Part shown: positions 11,208 through 22,422 of the stretch, piece after piece
Layout of the letters: each line of letters begins with the position of its first letter
Numbering within the stretch: position 1 is the stretch's first letter
Origin: Cephalotus follicularis
Lineage: Eukaryota; Streptophyta; Magnoliopsida; Oxalidales; Cephalotaceae
Length of the DNA: 64,000 nucleotides
Reading direction: 5' to 3'
Assembly: GCA_001972305.1 (NCBI GenBank)
Contig: BDDD01001578.1
Span: forward strand, 1 to 64,000
Program-made: the position numbers and the translations under genes
The notes under the pieces: model-generated
The model's input: only the letters and a program-made list of their open reading frames with translations
Database searches by the model: none
What the model was told of the DNA's origin: nothing

Positions 11208-11649
11208 TGTAATACCCCATGTCTCTTCAAGGTGGATCGTCTCTGCTTGAGTGAGGACTCCGTCTCTTTTGTTGGAGACACCACAGTTGTGGAGATGTAT
11301 CTACAAGTTGTTTTGTGAGCTATATAGGTATGGCCCTTCTTATTCACTCTAGATTGTTTGAAGATTCTTCGACTCTTATTGTTCTGTGTCCTTCTGGAAG
11401 TTTCATTACTAGTGCGCCTCCGTGGTGGTTGGCACGATCTTGGTGCTAAAGTCAGGGGATGAGTAGCTCATGGAATTTCAGACATAATCCTAGCAGGTGA
11501 TGAGGTTGGGCCTGCTTGGTTGAACTGCGCGGCTTCAAAGCATACTTGCATTTTGTTGCATAGCTCATGAGGTGCCCTTGCTGTGGGGTCAAATTTGAGT
11601 TGCGCTGACTAATGCATCAGCTTCATATTGTGATGCTCTGTGTAAATTG

Positions 11650-11860
11650 TTGAGGAGCAAACCCGGTCTTTGTAGAGTAGAGCAGGGTAGAGCAGAGCAG
11701 ACTAGAGCAGAGTAGACCAGGCCAAGGCATAAGTAGACCGAAGTAGAGCAGACCTGGTCTAGGTTGAGTAGAATCGGACGAACAGACCTGGTTGAGCAGA
11801 CTAAGTTGAGCAGACCTGGTTGGGCAGACTAGAACAAGTAGAGCTGGTTGAGTAGAACTG
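11650..11860. repeat. AGCAGACC-word array in B1 LTR
   Basis: Repeated words GAGCAGACC, GAGTAGACC and GAGCAGACTAG occur, including the palindromic AGACCTGGTCT near 11750. Spacings are about 10, 15, 20 or 21 bp, less regular than the CAGTCGACTG arrays. B2 has the reverse-complement word GTCTGCTC at 45251-45472. Confidence 0.75.
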
Positions 11861-12007
11861 GGAGTAGCTAGAAGCTGCCAGGAAGGTTCTAGTTAAGCAA
11901 ACCTAATGGGGCCTATTTTATTAAATCCCATTATTTCAGCCCAAAACTTTGGCCCATTACCTTTCAAATTCTCCTAAATTCTCAAGAATTCTTGAAGGCT
12001 CTTCCCA

Positions 12008-12047
<40 letters not shown>

Positions 12048-12699
12048 CATACAAATGATATGAAAATTTTAAGAGGGAGAGAGATGGGTCATTCTTCATT
12101 CTTTGTGTTGGTCAAATTTCACCTTCTCCAAGCTTCCCTTACTCTCTCTTGGCCAGAGTTTCATTATCAAGAAATCAAGAATAGAAGTGAATTCTTTTTC
12201 ATTATTCTACTATATCTTAACGTGAATCCAGTAGCTGATACGAAGCTTTGAGAGGATAGTTCGTGGGAGTGGATTTTAGTAAATCTTTGAATGGGACATT
12301 CCCTACTTATCCTTTATGATCATTGAGACTTATACATATGTTGAGCAAGTTCATTGATTGCGATGTGATTCACGAGCATATGAGTGCTCGGACTCTGAGT
12401 ACGAGGTAACCTTGCCATGTTATGTATCATCAGACTCATGATAACGTACTCTATACTCTGATGCTAGTACCCTGCGACATGTCACGGAAGATATCATACC
12501 GGTCGTGGGTGAGGTGTACGTAGAACGCTCAACTCTCCTAGCATACCCATTGGTTTATGATGGGGTGTTATGTGGGAACTGCCCCCGGGTATTCATAACC
12601 TAGATCTGCAGCATACCGTTGGTTTATGATGGTATGCTGAGTGTGAGTGCAACAGAGCTCTGTTACTCACCTATAGAATCATGTTTGGTTATCTGATGA

Positions 12700-13085
12700 C
12701 ATGTTAGCCTCTCAACGAGGTTGGGGTGCGTGCAGAGACACGTAGGGCCCTCGTGCGAGGTACGATTATATCGGATGAGGGCTGGTTCCTACCGGTCATA
12801 TGCAGACCCCTCAAACGAGGCAGAGGTATAGGCACTCTACACCGGTGTATATAGAATGATGTACACATCATGTAGCCTTACCTGTAATTATTGCTGCAGC
12901 TGTTGAATTATGATGATATTAAGATGTTTTTGCTCATAGGCCCTTCAAACGAGGGAGGGAAGAGTGCGGTGACACGTAGTCTCCTCGGGTGAGAATGGGG
13001 TGCATGCAGCGTAGTAGGCCCCTCGGGCGAGGGTGGGGTGCGTGCGGTGACAAATAGGCCCCTCTGTCGAGGATGGGGTGCTATG
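12700..13085. repeat. Degenerate CCTCGGGCGAGG repeats
   Basis: At least five imperfect copies of a block containing cccctcgggcgagg (also ctcaaacgagg, ccctcgtgcgagg) are followed by tggggtgcgtgcggtgacac-like sequence. Each block is an imperfect hairpin (CCTCG..CGAGG). Similar 'cctcagttgatg' blocks occur in the family E LTR near 59720-59830. Confidence 0.6.
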
Positions 13086-15225
13086 TTGAGGCCTGTAATG
13101 GGCTTATATGAGATGACGAGGTTTTAGTTGTACTAGCATTCCCACTTATGATGTTATTGCCTATGTGGCTACAGCCTGTGTGGCTGGTCTGATGATATGC
13201 AAAGCCTGTGTGGCTACTATTGTCACACCCCGATTTTCGGTTCCATAACATTAAGACAAGCATTTATGGTGATATCAGAATTAAACATAATATTCCAGTA
13301 TTTCATTCAACAGTTCATTAAATAATATGCGGAAGCAGTCAATAAGCCAGAATATAAAACACAAGTCGTCCGCACGCAGCCCATACTACGTGCAGGTAAT
13401 TCAACATAATTATCCTTACATAAGGAAGTACGATAGCAACGGGGTATGAACCGTTCAATACAATACCACATCATTAAAAAAAACAACAACCTTCAGTTGG
13501 AAGTAGAAGCTCTCCAAGCTTCAGTCGCAACTCCAAGTCTTCGCTTACTCTGAAACTGTAGGGGGGTTAGCCATTGTCCTCACTTGGCTAAGTAGGAAGA
13601 TAATGCATGCTAAGGAATATATGAATGCAACAAGTATGACAGTTTATAAAATATCATTTCAATGGGCCAATATATAAGCAAACATGCCAAGTGGCCATAA
13701 ACAATACAGATGCAAGAATACCGCACAAGGGTACAATCAATTCATACAGTGGTTGGGTGTCACCGGTCGCTAACTCCTAGCACCAACGGTTCACCACCTA
13801 ACTATCACCTTCACTCCGAAGATGATAGGTAGGTAACATTTACTACCGGCGTTGGCGGGTAGTTGAACAGTAAATTCTGCAAGGCAGACATTTGGGGGAT
13901 CGCTGGCCAGCTCCTGGCACCCATTATCCCTACCGTAGTCGGTGACCGCAGCCATCACTCGACTACCGGCAATAATAATAGACAAACAATTCAAGAATTT
14001 CAATAATATTATTACATATATCAGCAACATGCAATATAAAGGTTGTTTTCTTTAGAAACATATATGTCACACCCCGCTTCATTAACAACATGAGTTATGG
14101 CATTTTAACATAAATATTCAGCTTATTGAAAATACGATAAAATTAAAAACGTTTATTCCATCGACAACTGCGGAAGCATTTATAAAACAAGCTGAACAAC
14201 AACAGAATCGTGGTCCCATACCACACGATTCCTACAACCAACATTATGTTAAAAGCCCTTAAGCGGGGCGTGATCAAAAGTCGATGAACATCATCAAAAC
14301 ATTAAAACAGTAATCCAATATTACAACATGTTCTGATACGACATTTATGTTCATCTTAAACAATTAAAGACAACATAAGCTCTATCCGCTCCACGGAGCC
14401 CGACAGTACCCGTCCGCCGCTACAACCTGAAAATCAATCTGCAACAGTAGGGGGTTAGCCTTTGTCCTCACTTGGCTAAACCATAACTGTAATTCAAGGT
14501 TAGTGATAACAAATGTCATGAAATGAATGCACCCATGATGCAAGACATAATATACCAGAACACATATATACGTATATATATGTATCTATACCGAAGGCAC
14601 ATCCCTGCCAAGTGGCCATACTAATAAATCCAACACTCACGTCCCAAAGGACCAATTCAAACAATCCAAACAATCCAATCAATCCGCTGTTTCTTGCACA
14701 AGGTCAAGCAAAACAGTGTTTATGGGTGTCCCTAGCCATCTCCTGGCCCCGAGGCGCACAAACCCGCCCCTAGTCCTCAAGACACCACCGTCACGGAACT
14801 AGCGCAGCATCAATCCGATCAGTGTGGGTGTCCCTAGCCATCTCCTGGCCCCTAGGCGCACAATCCCGCCCCTAGTCCTCGTGACACCTCCGTCACGGAA
14901 CTAGCGCAGCATCAATCCAAACACAAACATCAATCAATCAATCCAAGGTCAAAACCGTTCCAAGTAGTTTATAGGTTAAAAAATACTGGGATTTCTACAT
15001 TTATACAAAATGTAAACCGTCTTTAAAACCACGTTTCAGTCCCTTGAAAACACGCATTTATCAAACATATGTTTTCGTTTCAATTATTGATTGTATAAAA
15101 CCATATATATATTTCTAAAATGAACAAACCACTTTAGAATTAATCACATTTCAATCAACAATTCATTACACATCAAAATGCAATGCAAAAATATGCTCAA
15201 AGTGCAAGTCAGTGCCGCTTCATGA

Positions 15226-15690
15226 CAGTCGGCCGTTCCCCATGGCAGTCGACTGTTTCCTTTAAACAGTCGGCTGTCCCCGATTTGGCGGTCAGCTGCC
15301 ACCCTTAGCAGTCGGCTGTCTCATGCTTGACAGTCGGCTGCTCGTATAACAGTCGGCTGTCCCCTTGAGACAGTCGCCTGTTTCGTAACAATACGTGTCT
15401 TCTACATCGCCACTCACCCCAGCATTGCCATCTCAGCGAATCCGGGTGAAGTGACACGTGGACTGTCGACTGTCATTCAAAACAGTCGGTTGTGCCATCC
15501 ATCAGTCGGCTGTCTTCTATTGGCAGTCGGCTAATCATACAGCGGAGGTGTCCTCCATTAAAACGCATGAACAGTCGACTGGCTCTATTGCACAGTCAGC
15601 TGTTCTCCCTCGAGTAGTCAGCTGTTCTCACTGAACAGTCGACTAATAGCCTCGAACAGTCGGCTGTCCTCGTTGGACAGTCGGCTGGTC
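15226..15690. repeat. CAGTCGGCTG word array in family C LTR
   Basis: The first eight words start at 15226, 15246, 15267, 15289, 15309, 15331, 15350 and 15371, spaced 19-22 bp. After a gap, a second run lies at about 15470-15690. Forms are CAGTCGGCTG, CAGTCGACTG, and decayed cagtcagctg and agtcgcctg. Confidence 0.9.
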
Positions 15691-16189
15691 CTGCGGGTAG
15701 TGCACAAACACAGCAGAAAACACATGCGATTCTCATCCAAAACCATTCAAAACAGAGCATTCATCAACAACACATGTTCATGCTCATATCACAGTCTATC
15801 ACATGCATTTCATTCATGAATATCCATTATAACTGAACATAAATCACAATTATAAAATCCCCTACCTGTTACAGCAGTAACAACCGTACAGTCGAGCTGC
15901 ACGTTCATTTGCCGAACCTTTTCGATAATCGTTGAACCGAAGCCGGTTCTTGTTGATTGATCAGTTCCTCAATGCCAAATCCAATGGCCACTCACACACT
16001 GCACATACAACACATTTCCGTTATGTTCGACCCACAAAACATTTCCATCGTCGAAACGCCGGCTGGATTCCGACCGACACAACCAGGCGACGAAACACAC
16101 ATCAACTGGTTCCACATTGAACGGTCTACCCAAAACCAGTCAAGACTCGCCGGGAATCGGCACCGAACGCCGTGCCACGGCCGGCAGTG

Positions 16190-16350
16190 AGTGGTGACTC
16201 ACTGAGTCAACTCGCCGGACCTCCACAGGTCCGATCGCCACCCAAAAGCGCCACACAATCACCAGTTATACGCGTTAATGCCCATGACTCGCCGAGACTC
16301 AGTGCCAAATGCCGTGTCTAAGGCGACAGTGAGTCGACTCGCTGAGTCGA
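16190..16350. repeat. GAGTCGACTC-type words in GC-rich part of family C LTR
   Basis: Repeats of gactcactgagtcaactcgcc, gactcgccgagactcagtg and gagtcgactcgctgagtcgactc contain the palindromes GAGTCGACTC and GACTCNNTGAGTC. They are separate from the CAGTCGACTG array of the same LTR. Confidence 0.6.
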
Positions 16351-17497
16351 CTCAATCAAGCCGTTCCGGCCGATTCTGTCTAAATCACGCCTCACCGGTG
16401 GTGGAAATGGGAAGAGCGGGACCTCTAGATGAAAACCCACCCCACCCGCGACGCTAACGTCGCCGGGAAACGCTGGGAGGAGGCGCGACCAGTGACAGGG
16501 AAGAAAGGAAAAAGAAGAAAAAGAGAAGGAGGGGGAAGGGCTTACCGGCGGGCTGAGGGCCTGGGTTGCTCACCGTCGTCCCTTGGTCCGGTGGGTAGCT
16601 CCGGCGCGCTCTCTCTCCCAATCTCTCTTGCACTCTCTCCCTGTCTCTCTCTCCCTGCAGGTAACACGCACGGGCGCGCTATGCGCCCGTGTTGCCCTTC
16701 TTCCTTCCTTTATTGTTTTGTTATGCTGCTTTCTCTTTAGTATTTTCTGGTAAAATACTAAGGTACGGGTCCCGATTTTTCCGCAAATCGCGACATAAAT
16801 TATCCAAACCACCACCAAAATAATCGCAATAATATAGCGAAGATTTGGGCTTTATTGTCACGCATTAAAAATAGATTTTATTAGCCGTCTTAGCTAACAC
16901 GATTACGACTTAAATGCGTAATGCTTTTTCATTACTCCGGGCTCTATCGATTTTATTACGATCGTACACGCACCAATTTCATAATAATTATTTATGAAAT
17001 TCGGGGCGTTACAATATAACATTTCAGTGATCGTAAATCTCATATGAGGAAAACGATATCAGTACAGTAGTGGTTTCCAATTTGGAACAAAACAGTAGGT
17101 ACCTATCATATAGGAGGAAAATCAGTAGTTCATGTAGCATTAGTCTTTCATTTGAAAATGATAAGTTAATCATAAATTTGGGTACAAGGCCCATAGATGG
17201 TTTCAATCTTTGAATTATCAGTGGTAGTGGTGTTAATAGCACCAAACAGTATATACTAACATAAGTAGCATGTGCAGTAACCATAATCAAAGGTAGTAGT
17301 AATTCAAGGAATCACAAGACAATAGCATTTCATAGTCATTCATATGCAACTTTCACAAGAAGTGCGTACATTGTTTAAATCTTGAAATGTAACTGTATAT
17401 GAGGCCAGTATAGACTGTTCTAATCATCCATATGGGGGCCAAGTTAATTACATTCCAAATTGAGGCTCAATAGAACCTATATAAGTAATTTTACCAA

Positions 17498-17615
17498 GAA
17501 CAGTCGGCTGCCTTCAAGAATAGCCGACTGCATTGGTTGAGAAGTCGACTGCTTTGCCTTGGAAGTCGACTGGATAGGTTGAGTAGTCGACTGCCATGAA
17601 GAACAGTGAACTGCC
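17498..17615. repeat. CAGTCGACTG word array in family A 3' LTR
   Basis: Words occur about every 20 bp (cagtcggctg, agccgactgc, agtcgactgc, agtcgactgg, agtcgactgc). This is the counterpart of 6777-6867 in the solo LTR. Confidence 0.8.
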
Positions 17616-18655
17616 TCTGCCCAGAAAATGCAGGCAGTAGCAGGTCATGCAGCTCTAGTTCAATTTCCAACCAATTCAACACATGTAATCATTCAGAAAA
17701 TAGACATACATGATATGCATACTATATCTTCCAGAACATATCATTACCCCTACCTCAAAAGCTTATCCCAACATCAATTATAATTGACCTTTCTCTTTGA
17801 GTTCCAAGCCTTCTTTACCAACAATCTTTCAATCCTTTTAATTTCAGCAGGTTCAATCTACATCATGCATGTTTACAGACACATGCATCAGTAGCAGTAG
17901 GTTCTAATTATCAGATACGATTACTACTTCAACAGTAGTTTATTACCAAATCCATCAAGTTCTAAAATCCCATTTTTACAACTTCCTTTGAACTTTATGT
18001 CGCTAATTCAAACTCAGATTCATTGATCTTAAGTGTGTTGACAGAAGATGCATATTTACATTTAGGGAACCAGTAAGCATATCTTGACCTTAACATCAAC
18101 TATAATCCAATCTAGAGGTTATAGCCATCATTTCCACTTGATCCATTTACCAATTTCCATTTCAATTCTAGAATCTGTTATCTTTAATTATGTTAACATA
18201 AGGTATCTAACATTCTCCTAGTTACATTATCATCATAACAACAGAGAATTCGGATTGAGAACTTACCAAGAGACCAAAGCTTCAAAGGCTCCTACTTTGA
18301 GCTTTCTAATCCATCAACATGCAAGCTCCTTTAATTCTCCAGCAATTCCCCTCTATCTCCAGTGTTTTCCAACACTCTCCCACAGTGCTAGCAGTTGATA
18401 TAAGGCTTAGGAAATCTTGAATTCGCCAGAGCATTTACTCACCTTCTCCCTCTCACATGCATTCCTTTTCTCTCCTCTTTTCTATCTCTTTCTCACCTTT
18501 CTCTCTTTTCTATTTTGTTTTGCAGGTTGCAGAGAACATGCAAGCATTCTATCTTGCATGTTTTTGCAGTCCCTGACACTCATGACACCTGCCCCTTCAT
18601 GCAATGCCCCATTGATTCAGTCTAACAGGCATGCACAGACAACTGTTCTGTACCG

Positions 18656-18790
18656 ATCCAGTCGACTGGAGGCATTGGCCACTTGACTGTCCACAACCAG
18701 CACCAGGCAGTCGACTGCTCCCCTGTGACAGTCGGTTGCCCCTTCATAAACCAGGCAGTCGACTTCCTCGCTGTGGCAGTCGACTGTCAA
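18656..18790. repeat. CAGTCGACTG word array, terminal part of 3' LTR
   Basis: Six to seven words lie in this stretch. The paired array in the 5' LTR (about 22115-22250) has the same number of units but several transitions inside words (cttgac/atcgac, agtcggttg/agttggctg). Confidence 0.8.
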
Positions 18791-18957
18791 TGGTTGTTTT
18801 AGGGTTTCATAAGTCCGATACATCACCAATTGTACATCCATTCGTTCCAAGCATTTACCAATCACAAATTATAATAATTGGACACATAATTCAATTAAAA
18901 TGTATATTTATTTTAAACATGGAATCAATATACATTAATTGAATTTGCAGTTATTAC

Positions 18958-18970
18958 ATTCCTCTCTCCT
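18958..18970 (-). other. Polypurine tract of family A element
   Basis: On the element strand this reads AAGGAGAGAGGAA, directly before the 3' LTR start TGTAATAAC. It primes plus-strand DNA synthesis in LTR elements. Confidence 0.65.
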
Positions 18971-19004
18971 TAAACAAAATTCGTCCTCGAATTTAGCCCT
19001 TACC

Positions 19005-19664
19005 TCACATTCCGAATAGGTGGGGAAACGTCTCCCTCATTTCGTCTTCACGTTCCCACGTAGCTTCCTCAACTCCGTGAAAGGCCAAAGCGCTTTTACC
19101 ATAGGAATGGTCTTCTTTCTCAGTACCTTTTTCCATTCGATCCTGTGACCTCGGCAATCCCGATACAGAGTCCATGGTCACATGTTCCCATTTCCATTCA
19201 ACCACTAGTAGCGATTGTAGCAGTCCAGCAGGTTTCTGATGTTCAGCTTTCACTCGCTGACAGGTCAAACATCTTGCTACTTATTTAGTAATTTCTCGTT
19301 TCATACCACTCCACCAGTAGTTTCTTTTCAGGTCGTGCCACATCTGGGTACTTCCTGGGTAAACACTGTAGTTCGACTTGTGAGCTTGTTGCAGTATCTC
19401 ACCCTTTACACTATCGTCATCCGGAGCACATATCCTTCCTCGGAACCTCAATATGCTATCAGTATGAATGGAGAACTCAGAATCTGTCTCTAGGTTCTCA
19501 CGAGTACTCCATAATTCAGAATCATTATGCTGAGCGGTCCGAATACGCTCCAGAGGTTCCGGTTGTGTTCTTATACTGGCCACAATAACTCCTCGGGAAC
19601 CATGAAGTGATTCCATCTCTGAAATTCCTCCACTAGCTTCCACTGTGAACCATTGCTCCAGCAA
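19005..19664 (-). pseudogene. Integrase and chromodomain remnant, family A
   Basis: The 19281-19664 frame gives the integrase N-terminal region ('LQQAHKSNYSVYPGSTQMWHDLK' split over the HH part of the HHCC finger). A stop follows, then the CC part ('[12 protein letters not shown]') and the start of the catalytic core ('[11 protein letters not shown]') in the 19005-19268 frame. The next residues already belong to the C-terminal chromodomain ('[19 protein letters not shown]'). The second Asp and the Glu of the DDE triad are therefore deleted. The chromodomain tail supports placement in the chromoviruses, probably Tekay/Del-like. Confidence 0.8.
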
Positions 19665-19694
19665 TCTTTGCCTTTCGACTCAGCGCAACGGCCA

Positions 19695-20446
19695 CTACAT
19701 TCGCCTTTTCCCGGTGGTATTGAATGTTGTAGTTGTAGCCATTAAAGAACTCCACCCATCGTCTTTGTCCCATGTTGGGCTCCTTCTGGGAAAACAATAT
19801 TTCAAACTCTTGTGGTCAGCAAAAATCTCAAACTGAGCTCCATAGAGGTAGTGCCTCCATTTCTGCAAAGCAAACACTATGGCTGCCAACTCAAGATCGT
19901 GTACGGAATAACTTTCCTTGTACGGCTTAACTTCTTTGATGCGTATACGATCACCCTACCATGTTGCATAAGAACGCATCCCAATCCTTTCCCAGAAGCA
20001 TCAGTATAGACATTAAATCCTTCATTACCCTCCGAAAACGCCAACACTGGAGCCGAAATCAACTGACTCTTCAACTCTTGGAAACTTGTCTCACAAGAAT
20101 CATCCCACAGAAAGCTTGACTTCTTCTGAGTCAACTGTGTCAGTGGTGTAGCAAGCTTCAAAAATCCCTCGATGAATCTCCGATAATAGCCAGCCAATCC
20201 CAAGAAACTACGAACCTCCGTAACGTTCCTCGGTTGGTGCCAATCAACAATGCTTTCAATCTTCGAAGGATCCACTGACAATCCTTCACTCGACACTATG
20301 TGACCTAAGAAAGTCACATGATCTAGCCAAAATTCGCAATTGCGGAATTTTGCGTACAACTGTTCTTTCCGCAGTGTCTGCAGTACAATCCTTAAATGAT
20401 GCATGTGTTCCTCAACGCTCTCTGAGTAGATCAGAATGTCACCCAA
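19695..20446 (-). pseudogene. RT 3' part and RNase H remnant, family A
   Basis: The frame 19877-20446 starts at '[13 protein letters not shown]' and passes through the RT thumb ('[13 protein letters not shown]') to RNase H ('[18 protein letters not shown]'). The next frame, 19695-19889, carries the 'FALQKWRHYLYG...FADHKSLKY' block. The RT active site normally reads FxDD before ILIYS; here only GD remains, so a small deletion has removed the first catalytic Asp. At least two frameshifts separate the pieces. Confidence 0.8.
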
Positions 20447-20492
20447 AATATAACGATGAACTAATCAAGGTAAGGTTGGAACACTCTGTTCA

Positions 20493-20921
20493 TCAGACAA
20501 ATAAAGGCTGCATGAGCATTGTCAAACCAAACGGCAGTATCAGAAATTCGTAGTGCCCATATCTGGATCGAAATGCGGTTTTCTCCACATCACCCTCTCT
20601 AATCCTCAACTGATGATAGCCTTTTCTTAAGTCAAGCTTGGAGAATACAGTTGAGCCTTGCAATTGGTCGAACAACTCGTCAATATGTGGCAAAGGATAC
20701 TTGTTCTTCACCGTCACTTGATTCAGCAGCCTGTAGTCAATGCATAGCCGCATCGATCCATCCTTCTTCTTCATAAATAAAACCGGTGCTCCCCACGGTG
20801 ATACACTCGGTCTGATAAAGCCTTTGTCAAGATAATCTTGCAGTTGAACTTCCAACTCCTTCAGTTCGGTAGGAGCCATTCGGTACGGTGCTCTGGATAT
20901 AGGAGCAGTTCCAGGCAACAA
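20493..20921 (-). pseudogene. RT 5' part, family A
   Basis: It shows '[17 protein letters not shown]', '[20 protein letters not shown]', '[11 protein letters not shown]' and '[14 protein letters not shown]', the ordered RT motifs of Ty3/Gypsy elements. The frame is lost after 'LPFGLT' through a deletion of about one base. Confidence 0.85.
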
Positions 20922-20934
20922 TTCAATACCGAAC

Positions 20935-21140
20935 TCTTACTATCATGACCGTACGATTATATATTGTCTCATTGGTCAGCAAGAATCGCTAGTTGGAGCA
21001 TTCGCCTCCAATTACATATGTAAACAACTGTAATACTATGCAAGTCATACAAAAAACATGATGTAACGAATGGGTATGTGGTTATGGAACAATCAATGCA
21101 TAATCAATTATATACTAAATATCAGTTATAGATAAGTATA
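20935..21140. other. Unassigned 200 bp where protease should be
   Basis: Between the RT start and the gag zinc knuckles, where about 0.8 kb of protease coding is expected, lies AT-rich DNA with no recognisable motif. Replacement or deletion of the protease is the simplest reading. Confidence 0.5.
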
Positions 21141-21592
21141 ACCTGACCTTGCATGATTCTTTTTCCGGTATCTTTCTGCTGTGAAGATCCAGTTGTAGTA
21201 CCGCTACTACCAGCAGGTCCAGTAAACGCGATTTTCGGACCCTTCAAACAGCCACTCATTTTATGGTCTGATGCCCCACAGTTTAGGCATTTCCCAGCTT
21301 TCCTCCAACACTTACTTTCATCATGGTTCGAATGACCACAGAAACCACACCTTCCAAAACTTTGTTGGCTGCTTCGATTAGGAGTCCGGGAAAGAGAAAG
21401 GGTTCGCCTGTTCGGACAAGCCATTAAGAAATGGTCGGTTGCTCCGCACTTCATGCACAACCCATTTTTTAACCAACAATCTTGAAGCCGATGGCTTTTA
21501 CAGCCAAAGTGAGAACCAGCTTCAGGTTGGGCATCACTCTCCTGAATAGCAGTCCGTCGAGACTGTCTTGAAGGTTGTCTAGTGTCACACCC
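21122..21592 (-). pseudogene. Gag C-terminal fragment with three zinc knuckles
   Basis: Three CX2CX4HX4C knuckles are visible in order: 'CMKCGATDHFLMAC', 'CGFCGHSNHDESKC' and 'CLNCGASDHKMSGC'. An incomplete one ('GCKSHRLQDC') precedes them. Multiple knuckles are unusual for Gypsy gag, which mostly has one or two. The fragment is cut on its 5' side by TGTCACACCCCG of a family C LTR at 21593. It packages element RNA in intact relatives. Confidence 0.8.
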
Positions 21593-21748
21593 CGCTTGCA
21601 TTAACGACATACAACATGGCAATTTAACAGATATCCAGCTTATACAGAGAACGATAAAATTTAAAACTTTTAAACAGACATCATCTTGCGGAAGCAGATG
21701 TATATATAAGCTGAAACGAACGGAACCATGCGTCCCATACCGCATGAT
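21593..21748 (-). repeat. Family C LTR fragment (156 bp)
   Basis: It starts TGTCACACCCCGCTTGCATTAACG and matches the start of the solo LTR at 14065. It breaks off at 21748, where the family A LTR begins mid-sequence. This marks a large deletion after a second family C insertion. Confidence 0.75.
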
Positions 21749-22417
21749 CCTACTTTGAGCTTTCTAATCCATCAACATGCAAGCTCCTTTAATTCTCCAG
21801 CAATTCCCCTCTATCTCCAGTGTTTTCTAACACTCTCCCACAGTGCTAGAAGTTGATATAAGGCTCAGTAAATCTTGAATTCGCCAGAGCATTTACTCAG
21901 ATTCTCTCTCTCACATGCATTTCTTTTCTCTCCTCTTTTCTATCTCTTTCTCACCTTTCTCTCTTTTCTATTTTGTTTTGCAGGTTTGCAGAGAACCTGC
22001 AAGCATTCTATCTTGCATGTTCTGGCAGTCCCTGACACGTATGACACCTGCCCCTTCATGCAATGCCCCATTGATTCAGTCTAACAGGCACGCACAGACA
22101 CCTGTTCTGTACCGATTCAGTCGACTGGAGGCATTGGCCAATCGACTGTCCACAACACGCACCAGGTAGTCGACTGCTCCCCTATGATAGTTGGCTGCCC
22201 CTTCATAAACCAGGCAGTCGACTTCCTCCCTGTGGCAGTCGACTTTCAATGGTTGTTTTAGGGTTTCATAAGTCTGATACATCACCAATTGTACATCCAT
22301 TCGTTCCAAGCATTTACCAATTACAAATTATAATAATTGGACACATAATTCAATTAAAATGTATATTTATTTTAAACATGGAATCAATATACATTAATTA
22401 AATTTGCGGTTATTACA
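21749..22417 (-). repeat. Family A 5' LTR, surviving 669 bp
   Basis: Aligns with 18289-18957 at equal length (669 bp) with scattered, mostly transition differences. It includes the word array at about 22115-22250 and ends GCGGTTATTACA before the TSD. Confidence 0.85.
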
Positions 22418-22422
22418 ACTAT

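Larger units (their letters stand above)
11208..13220 (+). repeat. Family B1 LTR, first part
   Basis: The insertion starts TGTAATACCCCATG, a typical plant Gypsy LTR start, abruptly interrupting the inverted EPRV leader. Going right it holds an AGCAGACC-word array (about 11650-11860), an (AT)n run (about 12010-12042), a candidate TATA and leader region, and degenerate CCTCGGGCGAGG-type repeats (about 12700-13080). It ends with the first units of a 28-bp minisatellite. It is cut by the family A element at 13221 and resumes at 22423. No protein-coding domain is seen, so only LTR is present. The family is named here for reference only. Confidence 0.65.
14065..17013 (-). mobile_element. Solo LTR, family C (2,949 bp)
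   Basis: It begins TGTCACACCCCGCTTC and ends GGGGCGTTACA, with TSD ATATA at 14060-14064 and 17014-17018. It has no internal domain. It contains two near-identical 'gtgtccctagccatctcctg' blocks (14730-14890), a long CAGTCGGCTG array (15226-15690), and a GAGTCGACTC-type word cluster near 16190-16350 in a GC-rich stretch. A CT-rich leader segment follows. ORFs at 16429-16818 are compositional. Confidence 0.9.
13221..18957 (-). repeat. Family A 3' LTR, interrupted by a family C solo LTR
   Basis: LTR sequence is 13221-14059 plus 17014-18957, with the family C LTR between. The order of blocks matches the solo LTR at 5494-8196 in reverse. Word arrays lie at 17498-17615 and 18656-18790. The last 669 bp (18289-18957) align end to end with 21749-22417. 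Confidence 0.8.
13221..22417 (-). mobile_element. Gypsy chromovirus, family A, with nested LTR and deletions
   Basis: The outer ends are TGTCACACCCCG (13221) and GTTATTACA (22417). They are flanked by the perfect TSD ACTAT (13216-13220 and 22418-22422), so this is one insertion on the minus strand into the B1 minisatellite. The 3' LTR is 13221-18957 (2.8 kb without the nested family C solo LTR). The polypurine tract (PPT) is at 18958-18970. Pol and gag remnants occupy about 19005-21592. Most of the 5' LTR, the PBS and the 5' half of gag are gone: a family C LTR fragment (21593-21748) is fused to the last 669 bp of the 5' LTR. Several frameshifts and an integrase deletion make it inactive. Confidence 0.85.

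Noticed and set aside
16429..16818. Overlapping ORFs in the GC-rich part of the family C LTR
   Set aside because: Low-complexity Arg/Ser/Leu sequence from a CT-rich leader, with no start context or conservation in the 1458-3160 copy.
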